A stretch of DNA of 64,000 bases. Origin: Nectonema munidae. Lineage: Eukaryota; Nematomorpha; Nectonematoida; Nectonematidae. Position numbers and translations under genes: made by a program. The stretch spans positions 62,001 through 126,000 of the forward strand of contig JAUIRK010001034.1 in the NCBI GenBank assembly GCA_030549495.1. Reading direction: 5' to 3'. The notes beneath the pieces were generated by a model that did no database searches, was not told the origin of the DNA, and saw only the letters and a program-made list of their open reading frames with translations. Below, one piece after another: positions 15,001 to 27,000 of this stretch (its first letter is position 1; every line of letters starts with the position of its first letter).

Positions 15001-18000
15001 AGCAAGTTATCAAATTCATCATTCCTTTTGAATCAATTGTTTTCATTTGGTTTAGTTTATTCCTTATTTGATTGTGTTTTTTGTAAGATATTCATTTTGT
15101 ATAAAAAAAATTTTTAAAACCTAAGTTATTCAAGCAGTTTTTTAAACCATAAATATACAAATTTTTGAACTAAATTAAGTCCTGTTCAAATAACTCAAAG
15201 CGAAGGTAAAGTGAGAATAAATTTCACACCTCTTATTTTTAAATAATCGAAAAGAAGACTTACAAACAAAACTCAATTTTTGCACGATGTCCATCACTCA
15301 AATTTTTCTAGCTCATTTTACCATTATTATTCACATAGAACAAAAGAGAACAAAAAAGTATTGTTAAATTTTTCTCTCGAATGGTGGAATTTGCTAACTT
15401 AATGCTGATTGAGTACTCGTTTCTTGTAACAAAAAAGAATCACCCCTTTAGGGTATCACCTCGGGCAAGTAGTGCAGCCATTGTCTTAGAAACTGACAAA
15501 TATGTTTGAAATTGTGAATATAATTTGTTGAATTCCATTTTTCTCTCAGTCCCGATCTTCCCCTAGAACGCTTAATTTAGTTGTTTGCATATCTGAAAAA
15601 ATTGTTCTAATTTAAGGGAAACGTGAGGATACAAATATATGGCCTAAAATTTTGAACATTTTATGTATATTAAATTTATATTTTGAATAAGTTCTAGGCT
15701 CTTGGCAAAAACTTAACTAATTCTTAACGAAGAAATCTTGAGTTTCTGTCAACAACTTCAAAACAAAAATTTTTAATATATTATTCGAATGAATTCATTT
15801 TTATCACTTATTGTCCGCGTGACACTTTCTGCGAGATATTTCGCCATTGCGACATTTCATCAATTAAATTTTAACAAGTACTACGGAGTAATTAAGTTGC
15901 ATTTTATGACTTTTAAAACTTATTTTTGGATAAATAAGTAACAACTAACAACCTGACTAAGTAACTAATTAACTAAAACGAGAATAGTTTACTTTATTTT
16001 ATAAATTTATTTTTATAAATTAATTACTTACACAATTCCATGTTTCTTGATCATTGCATACCAAAATTATAAAAAAATTAATTCTAAGTAGCAAAGTGTC
16101 TCGGTGCGATGAAAAGCCTACCTTTCATAGAATTGTTATATACTTTTAGACAAACGATATAGGAAGTGTTATTCAAAATTTTGATATATTTTCTTAAAAC
16201 GAATTTTGTGTTGCATTAATGAAAAAATATAATTAAATTCTAGCAACAACCAAGAAATTCAAAAATTAGTTTATTAAAAATATGTAAATACAGTGTGCCC
16301 TTTACGACGATCTCTGTGATCAACAAAATATGTTGTTCTATCGAGAGTGGTCGTAAATTGCGCGAGTTAATTTTCCAGTTGTAAAAAAAAGACTATACTT
16401 AAGTTTACTTCAATTTACATTATCTATAGGAGTTAATAACCTAGGAAATAACTAGCTTAGAAATATCTAACTTGCAAACCAAAATGTAATATTAAGTCAC
16501 TGAAAAATTTATTTACAAAAAAAATGCAACAAATTTGAAATACGAATAACCGTAATTCTTTAATCTAAATTTTTTAATAATGATACATCTCTTTGATGGC
16601 TGTTTTCACAAGATTCTAAGGAAGTTCTGCATACCTTTAAAGTGGCTTCTACATCCTTCATGGATGGCTTGCTTTTGATTTCTGGTATTAAGTCATCATC
16701 ATCTAAGTCAGTTTAAACTTAGTTTGAGTCAGTTTAGGTCTTAAACATTCAATCAATTCTTTGTCAGTAATTTCTGCAAAAGTTTCTTGGGTTTTGTCCG
16801 CTGTGAAAAATTATTCAGAATACATGGCATTTGAAGCATCAATGTTTAAAATATAGATATCGTGTCTTGCAGTAGCTCAGTTAGAGATAAAACGTCTTTT
16901 TCATCTTGTGTAAGAGATGGATTGTCTAGTTTAGTAGTAAGTCCAATTTGTTGCCAGCAGTTTACAATCCTTGAGTGTTTCACAGAATCCCACAAATTTT
17001 TAGTATATTTAAAAACGTAAAGAATGTAGTCCCCTTCCCGTTAGTTTCAAGCTGTTCTATAATCTGGCTTAGTTGATGTTGGCGAAATGAATTTTGAAAA
17101 ACAATCAAAATCCACGGACAGTGGGGGTGGAAAATCGCGGGAATAAACGAGTATAGAAATCGGATCTGAGTAATTTTATGGCGATAAGCGATGTCGGAGG
17201 TAAATCTGGGTGGAGCTTTTGCTGGAGAAGAATGTATAAAAAATATTCAAAATGATAATAATTTACAGAAGAAACACGAGATTTCTACACCAATAAAAAG
17301 GAGATTGTGTCAAGAGTCAAAGAAAGGATTGAAATTGAAACACAAAACAAGATAAATCATGTTTAGTCAAGACGCAAAGAGAATTTTTTCTAAAGGCAAT
17401 TTTAATACAAAAATTTTGAACAATGTAAGGCCGCTTTTTTTCGAAAAAAATGTGTTTTTGATTGTCGAAGAAACTTTTTTGTTGTTGTTTGTTGATAGTT
17501 TTCTCTCGATGATTGTCTGCCGCATCGACGTGAAATGTTTGTTTGAGTTCGAACCGCATGGAAAAGTAACTTGCAGAAGCAACGTATAGATTTATCCAAA
17601 TTCCAGACTCATTTTTACCCAAGGAAGGCCATTTGCTACCCCCTGAAACCCCTTTGAGTGAGACCTTGCTTATATTAAATATTTCCTTAAAATAGGAGAC
17701 GTGTTTAAATCATAATTGAAAAATTCATCAAAAAACGAATTAACTGGAGTTTAAGCATATTTATACAATACCACGGAAACAAGGGCTGGTAGTTGCAAAA
17801 TAAAAACGATTTAAATCTGTGTTATAGTTAGAAGATGATACTGAACAATTTTTTCAAGTACTTCCAGCAAAGATTTTGAGATGAAATGCAAAATCGGTGA
17901 ATTAAATGAAGTATCTAACAAGACAGCTCATCACAGCATATCATTAACTATCAAGTAAGCTGGATAAATATTATATGCATTTTAGAAGGAAAGCATCTTG

Positions 18001-21000
18001 ACAGGTGGATTTACATTCGTGTTTTCCAAGTTTTACGACAATTCATGCAATAAAATGGAGTTGTTAAATTAAAGCAGTAAAACGACATAAAACGCATTTC
18101 ATTACTGTAATTGTCAACCTATAAATCTTTTACGCTCCCACTAACGTTGTATGAATTGAATATATCAAAAGGTTAAGCATTTAACCTGAAAAGCATTCAT
18201 CTCTGAAAATGGAATTACAACCGGAACCATCTTATCAAAGTCAAAGATATTTTTTCAATGTTAGATTTTAAATCTGTGATAAATCGCTACTTAAACTTCA
18301 ATGTTCACTGATTTTAAAAAAATATGCATCTCTGACGCCCAACTCATTTTATGCTTTTTCGTGGAATCCGCCTAAACGAATATCACTATGAATAGAAAAT
18401 AATAAATTTTTATTATAAATGAAATAATTACCATTAAACAACAGTTATTGAACAAACAAACCAATTGATAGTATCACAGCGGAATTTTGGTGAAACTTTT
18501 TACTGGAATTTGTATATTTTTATTTAGTAAGTAAGGATTTAACTATGATTTTACGTGTCTTCCAAGCATAAATGTACAAAATAATTTCTGTTTTCTATAA
18601 CATGAATTTGCTTTAAATACTTAAACTTTGCTTTACTTTGAAGCTGATATATGAAATAAATTCAAGAAATGAATTCTCAACCACATAAAATATATCTACC
18701 TCTTTTTATTTATAGGGAAATAATTTCATCCCTTTTCGAACTTCTACAAAATTTGGGAGATATCCAGACACTACAGTCTGATCTATTTTGAATGTTTATT
18801 ATATATTGTTAAATAACCTGTTTTGACATATGCACATTGCACAGAGGCAGGCTTAGTAAGCGAATTTTCTATTATATCTCTATATTAATATTTCTTTCAT
18901 CTGTCGTGTGTAGAAAAGACGTATGGGATGTCTTAAGATCAGTTTAGATTTACACAATTAGTCTCATTTTATGTAAAAGTTTTCTAATTTTTTTAGAAAT
19001 ATTAGCAATTTGAAAATTTTAGGAAAGGCTTTTTGAAAGCCCTCCTTTCTCCTCTGGGGCTTACCTCTGGTGTACTAATACACAGGTATTAGTTATGCAA
19101 AAAATTTCACAAAAAAACAAAAAATGATCTTAATTATAAATTTTTGAAATTTTTTTACAAGTGCACAAGTATACTCTCGATAGCTTCCAGTCATCATGGG
19201 AGTCAAACATTTCCATCGGGTTCTCACGGTAAGCTTGGTTCAATATGGTTCCAGAAAAATTTGAAAAGGGGTTCTCATGAAAATAACATGTGGTCCACTC
19301 AAATATCAAATCAAATTTTGAGAGAAAAGATTCCGACCCATTGAACCCGAAAATCTTGTGTTCCATGATTGATACGCTCTGAAAATTCTGCAACTCAGAA
19401 TAGATGTCTTAGAGAACATATGTACTAAATTTCAATAAAATCGTGAAAAGTTTGTAAAAACTCGTAATAAACTAATATTAATTTTGATGATACAAAACGT
19501 TACCTTAATCTTTTTTTAATACAACTTTCTGATAATACATACATTGAATCATATCTTATTTTAAAATTAGGCATAATCTTGAATTAAAAATTTATACATT
19601 TTGCAAATAAGACAAAATAAGTGCATAAACAGTTCATGCACTTTCTTGATTTTTTGTGTCTCATGTGGTTTTGCCAGAACGCTAATGGCGATTATGTAAC
19701 TAAATTTCAAAAGGCTATAACTTTGGCATATGTGACTCAAGTTCTATCAAATTTATTATCACTCTATCACAGTGGTTCCCAACCGGGGGTCCATGGAAAT
19801 TCTACTTCAAACTACTTATACTGAATCTCCTTTAATATACTTTTATTTTCCAAATCAATATAAATATATATATTTAGAGCTTTTTTAAATAAATATTTTC
19901 TTCCCTTTTTTAAAGTTTCATATTTTGAATGTTTATATATCCTTTTTATAAGTTACAATATTTTTGAAAAATGTATATTTTAATTGAAAAAAAATTTTAT
20001 TCACATTTTATGTCAGACTTTACGATTTCTCTGATTTCATATGAATAAGCATACGATTTAATCAGATGACTAGAATCATTTTTTGCATAAAAATCTTTGA
20101 TTAATCTTGTTGGCTCAAACTATTCAGTTGTAGGGGTCCACAGGAAAAAAGTGACTGAAAAAGGGGGAACAGGATAAAAAAGGTTGGGAACCACTGCTCT
20201 ATCATATTCTTAAAGCCAGGGTGGGCAAAAATTTTGAGATGCGAGCGTCGTCAACGAAGTCTACCAAAGGTCTAAGCAATTTCAAGAGGGTTATTGGTAG
20301 ATTGGATATGCCAGTGTCGCGCGCAATGTTTTTAGGCACAAAATTCTAATTTTTTAATTATTAGCAGTTATTTTGCATGCTTTTAATCACTTTTTTAAAT
20401 AAAAATGAAATAAGAAAATGAGAAGACATTCAAGCCTTTGACCTGAAGATATCGGAAAACTTTGAGATAAACTTTCATTTCATATCATTTTTTTGACAGA
20501 TTTGATTAATTTTTATGGAAAATGAAAATCACTATTGAGGTCATTATACATGAAGATAGGTATATATCTCCCCCCCCCCTCTTGGTTTTGTATAGTTGAG
20601 TTTTTGGTTGGTGAAATGTACACACATTTCAAAAAATAAGCTCATATGAAATGAAATTATAAAAACAATGTAGCAATTAAACAATGTAATAACTTTGAAT
20701 TTGAATCTTTATGATAAAGGTTAAAGGTGGTGTGGTATTTTCATCGAAAATAGTACTAATGTGCAGCTAACACCGAGCTATGGATGATCTAGCAGAAGTG
20801 AGGCTTAGACCCGGAACTTCAGATCGATAGCAGCGCTTCTAACCGTTTACCCTCGCAGCCACTAAACCACTTACGTTTTGATAATAACGGAAAAGTTAGT
20901 TTAAACTTTGAAATAACAACTTTTCACGATAGAAAATATTAGAAAAAAATTCGAAAAAGTGGCACACCCCTCCCCCCCTCCTAAATTTTGACCAAGATCC

Positions 21001-24000
21001 ATCCCTGGTATATATGTGTAAAAAATTTTAATACCTGTCATCGGTGCAATGTGAAATATATCGTCATTTTTAAATAGTTTTTTGACCTGATTTTGATAGA
21101 AAATAAACATCACCATCAAATTCAGCATACTTGAAAAAGGTTATACCTATATAAAAATTTCTTATATTCATGTTAGAAAAATATTTGATTTTTGGAAAGA
21201 ATCAACATATGTTTACACATTTTTTAACAGATTTGATTGATATTGATGAGTAAAATGTCACCACGTAATTCAGCATGCAAACTGTTTTTTACTTACTTAA
21301 AAAGATGCCGACATTGGTTTTAATTGATAGTTTTTGGCATTATAGGGTTAATGAACTAACATGAAACTGCTACCAAAAGATGCAGCTGAAGATTTAAGGA
21401 GATGTCACCAAATTTAAAGCGATGATATTGAGTCCGTTTTAAGTAATAAGGCTTTTTTCGCCAACTCATATTAGGTTAAAGAAAAAGAAGGTGTGAACAA
21501 TCTATAGCCGGCATATGTGCCATTTTTAATCATTATCCTTGAATACCGTTTGCATTATAACCGAATATAAAAGAAAGACATCTTTACACCCACCTATTTT
21601 ATATTTTCAAAAAAGGATATTTAAAAATATTGGTCCATAATAATAACTTACCTTTTACTTCCATTCATATCGAATACCAGATATTACGGTAAGGAATAAC
21701 AAATTGTGTTTACATCTTTATATTTATCATAACTGGCTGGCTGTCTTAAAAATCTAGAACCCTTCTAATGTAAAGCGAAAGGACAAGAGATGTTTTAATA
21801 TTAAAAGAGTAGTATTGACTAGTAATTCTGGTTAGAACATGGCATACTAATCGATAAATCGATCTTTCTTTAGACGATAAAGGACTTGACGAAGATTCGC
21901 TGCAAGTGTCATGGAGTATCTGGTTCTTGTGAGTTCAAAACGTGTTGGAAATCATTACCAGCTTTCAAGCAAATAGGAAATGCCTTGAAAGAAAAGTTTA
22001 ATGGCGCTACTGAAGTTAAGAAAATAGAAGTTGGCTCCAAAATCCTCTTATTGCCAAGAAACAAATACCACAAGTTGCATAGTTCTAAGTATGAATTCCT
22101 TTTAAAATCACATTTCATATTTTCAATAAATTTGCAATCGTTTAGAAAAATTCAAAAAATTAATTCAAGTGAATTACCAAAACCAAGAAACGAAATAACG
22201 TGTCAGATTTAGGGCTGGGGCTTTCACTATTTTCAGAGAAGTCCCTTTACAATCTAGATCAGCGGGGTTCTTAACCCTGGGTCGCGATCAATATTTGGAT
22301 CGCCTGGCAATTTTTTTGGGTCGTCAAGGGCCAATGAGAAAAACAGGAAGGTATTGCAACTCTGACACATTTACAGTAAATATTTATCAATACATGTCAA
22401 TCAATTTAGGAAATAAAAGATCATTGACAGCGCTAATTTGCATTCATTTTTTCTTTTTCTCGAAGGCAAGTGATTAATTTATCATTCTTTTGATCTTATT
22501 TCATCACTATGGCTTATAAACCTTCATGTAAAGAAGAATTTCTTAATCTGGGCTTTACAGAGTTTAAAGATCATGGTGTATCAAAGCGCCAATGTGTTTT
22601 ATGTATGGAAGTGCTGATCTTTCCTGGCAGCTTGGAGAATTGCAAAACAGAAAAAGTCCCACACAATCGAAGATTTAGTAAAATCTCCCGCTATTGACAT
22701 GGTCAAAACAGTATGTGAAGATGATGTGGCCAAGAACAAACAAGAGATACCATTGTCGAATGACACAGTTCATTCCCGCATTGTTGACATGTCAAACGAT
22801 ATCAAAAGTCCATTTTAATTGAGTCTTTGAAAAAGAGTGGTCAATTTAGTCTTCAGTTAGATGAATCGACGGACATTAGTAATGATGCTCACTGATGTTG
22901 TATGTAAGATATCAAGGAGCAGACGATATGAAAGAAGAATTTCTCTTTTGCAACTGCTTCATACTACCACAACTGGGGAAGACATATTTAAAATGATGGA
23001 TTCTTTTTTAAAAGATGAAGGACGACTATCCTGGAATCAATGTTACCGTGTGTGTTGTCATAGTGCGCCGGCCATGCTTGGCGCTCATCAGAGATTTACA
23101 TATTGAGTAAAAAATGTGAACCCAGAAGTACTTATTCTTCACTGTCTTCTTCACCGAGAGAACCTTGCAGCTAAACATCTTTCTGAGGAGTTAAATGTTG
23201 TAATGAAAGAAGTCATTCAAATGGTTAACTTCATTAAATTTAGATCACTAAACAGTAGAATGTTTAATGGAATGAGCGAAAATTTTGGGTCAGAACATAC
23301 CCATTTGCTCTACCATTCTGAGGTTCGATGTTTATCTCGAGGGAAAGTTCTTTAGAGGTTCCTGGAAATTAGAGTAAAAGTTCAGATATTTTTAGTGGAT
23401 CTAAAACACCAACTTGCTTCTAGATTTGACAATTCAAAATCGCTTTTACAATTGGCGTACTTCACAGACATTTTTTCAGAAAATAACAACTTGAATACAT
23501 CAATGCAAGGATGAAATAAGACACTGGTAGGAACAACAGAAAAGTTGACAGCATTCATTGAGAAGCTCAGCTTGTGGAAACGAAAAATTTCCGTTGGAAA
23601 AACTTCATCATTTCCCAACCTCACTTTGATTTTGAAGACAATTCATGAAGCTTCCTTTAATAAAGTCAAAGTAGTGCAGCACCTGGAAAAATGATGTGCG
23701 AATTCCAAAAATACATTTCCGAAGATATGTCCACCTATAGCTGGGTCAGAAATCCTTTTGATGTGAAAATTGAAGATCAAACTCAGGAAATTTCTGATAT
23801 CTACCAATTAGAATAGCAACTATAATTGAAATAAAAAATCACAAAGCTCTTGAATATGAAAACAGAAACTTTGAGCGCTTTCTGGAAGATTTATAAAGAA
23901 AAAGAAGTTGTGGGGTTCCAAGCACTTAAGGTCCTTCTTCCTTTCCCAACACCGTATTTGTGTGAGAATGGCTTTTCAGCTTTTATGGCTGTTAAAAATA

Positions 24001-27000
24001 AATATCGAAATCATTTATCACCGGGCACGACATGCAATGTTGTCTGTCAACAATAAAACCCCGTTTTGAAGAGCTTTTAAGAAAACTTCAAACGCAACGT
24101 TTTCATTAATTGTAACTTCTTTGTCAAATTAAAACTTTGTAATAAATAACATGTTTCTTTTGTAAATCAATAAAAAGCATTTTGATTTCTTAAATAAAAT
24201 AAGATAATAATGTTTTTTTATTATCCTTCTTATTTTTTTTACATGTTGGTTCGCGAGTGTTTATCTCGTATTGTAATTAGATTTTATATTTATCTTGGTT
24301 ACGTGCACTGAAATTATATTATTAAAATGAAATCTTAAATACCCTATTTTCACCTTATAAATCGAACTGCTGATTTTTGGCAAAAGTGATCAAAAAAGAT
24401 AAGATAAGACGTATTGAGGAGATATCTTCTTGTACACATGGATGTAAGGGGAGATGGGAATTGATTGTGTACTAGAACTTCTGATTTCTCGATAAAATTT
24501 AATTCTCGAGAAACGAAAAAAAAAATTGAATTTGGCTTTCTTGTATAACAGTTCCATGCTCCGAATAATGAGAAAAATTTTTATCAAAAATATTTTTTGC
24601 ACATTCTAAAATTTCTTCAAAATTTGAATATTCAAAAGTTGATCGTGCATTACACATAATTATTTATTCTTTATTAATATTTATTCAAAATTTAACATGT
24701 TTTCAGTAATAAAAAATTTTTTAAATTCTTGAGTCTCGACAAAAATTTCTCGAGAATCAAGAAATAAAAAAATTCTAAAATTCTCAAGAATCGAGAAATC
24801 TTGAGACAGAAGCTCTAGTGTATACTACATATCTCTGCAAAATTTTATAACATAGACTTATTTTGTACGATTATTGAGGTGTCCAAGAAATTTATCTTTA
24901 AACGCGCTTTGCACACGCCACTATTTTGTTCGATTCCTAAATCCATTTAAAAACTAAAAAGTTTATTATTATGCATTACTTTAAAAGTCGCTCAAGCAAT
25001 GAGTAAACGCTACGTTATTTTGATAGCCAAAATTTACTCAAAGCACATCAGAATAAATTTCTTTCCAAAAAAAGGAATAAAAGACAGCAAGAGACGATGT
25101 GATTAGTTCGTTGTGTGAGGAAGTACTTTTAACATATAGAGGTATTCTTCAACGTTTCTTGTTTTTAACGAATAAATTCAAAAAAATACAACGCTGAAAC
25201 TACCATCTGTTGACTGATGAGATAAAGAATGTCGGCCCAAATATGTTGAAAGGATCATGGCCATCTCACTGAATAACGAAAATATCGCAATAAATCAAAA
25301 TATTGGGGTAATAAGAGCATTAGAAGGAAAAAGGATTTCAAACCATTCTTACAACCCTTTTTCATACCGCCCATACTTGAACGCTTGAAACGCGTCAAAT
25401 TGCCTGAAGACATACTATTGTTGTATGATGAACAAAGTGCTAGGAAGATGTTCATTGAAGGACAGGGTGTAGGGTATTCTCTACGAGCAGCCTTAATATA
25501 GAAAAACAGACCTTAATTTTAAAGTGGCCCTAGATTGAACTAAAACTTCACTCTAGTTTTATAGAGGGGCTGAGTAAGTTTGGTTAGATACTGGGTTTCG
25601 ATAACTCAAGTTCTTGGGTTCGATCCCGCCTCAATCCTCCTTTCTTCATAGTTCGATACAAGCTGCGCAATTGTGCCTTCCCGATGAAAACACCCGTGGT
25701 ACTTTTACCTTTACTTTATAGTGTAGCTACAAGTTAATCGATGGATTGAGGACTGTACTTAGATACAACAAATGGAAATACTAGATTCTATAACGGTGCT
25801 TGTAAGATTATTCAGCATCATTTGAATTGTCGAATTATTTTCTTGGATTTTTGACTTGTTCTTCAAGTCTTTTCGCTTTAAGTCTCATTGACAACTTATC
25901 AGCAAAAAAATCTTTTCCATTAGACAGTAATATTCAGATTAATAGCCTTTTACGTTGGTTAAATTTGAGCAAATTAGATGCTGCAAGAGTCATTGAAAAA
26001 CAGATTAAAATATCCCAACTAATAGATCATTACTGAGAGACCCTGAACTTCGTAGTGGTCTTCTGGTTACGACAAACCTGCACAGTTATGGTCCGATTAC
26101 ACGCCCATAAGAAGAATAAATCAGAAAAAGATCTTCAGCTATTGACTTTATCAGATTCGAGTATATTGTTATCAAAATATTTTCAAAAAATCGCATCCAA
26201 CCATTGACGACTCAATGAACACTAGGGGTTAGATTGAACTGCAGTTAAGAAGGAGTGTTCTAGGTAAAGGTAAAGATATGTTGCGAGGTTTTCATAGACA
26301 AAGTGCAAATGCAATGCTTGTGTCGAATTACTAAGAGCATAGAAGACTTACTGCTACCGAGATCTAGTAGTATGGAAGCGAAGTATCTAACTTCTAAATG
26401 AAAAAACCGTCTAACTAAATACTGTCTTGCTAATTTTTGTCACCACTTGAAAAGTGTGAAAGACCATTTACTATATTTTCATATATTTCCTAGCAATAAA
26501 CTCCTGAACAACCTTCAATATTAGTGATATAAAACTTCCTGAAGAGCGCTCAATACAGGATTTGGTAAACGAATTCACAGAATCGATACTTTTGGCGGCA
26601 AGAAATTTGTGTCGTAGGATTAACAAAATGAACCTAAATTGAATATTTTAAATAATCATCAAGTTTGTAAAAAAAAAGGAAGATCTTTGGATAAATATTC
26701 GTTTTTTTTAAAAATATTTTCAACTAATTCTTTTCTAGAGAATGTTTATATTCTTTTATTTTATTGATAGAGATCTGATATACTTGAAAAAATCACCAAG
26801 TTTCTGTGAAATGAACGCTAAAGTCGGATCCATAGGAACGAGAGGAAGAGAGTGCACAAAGGATTCCTCCGGCGTTGATGGGTGTGATCTTCTGTGCTGT
26901 TCACGAGGATTTCGAAGTCTAATTGTTTGGACGAAGAAGAGGTGTCGATGCAAATTTCAGTGGTGTTGTCACGTGACTTGTGACCAGTGCATAGAGGCTG

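Noticed and set aside
17317-17622. Overlapping frames on both strands
   Set aside because: No protein similarity on either strand; mutual shadows in a locally less AT-rich patch.
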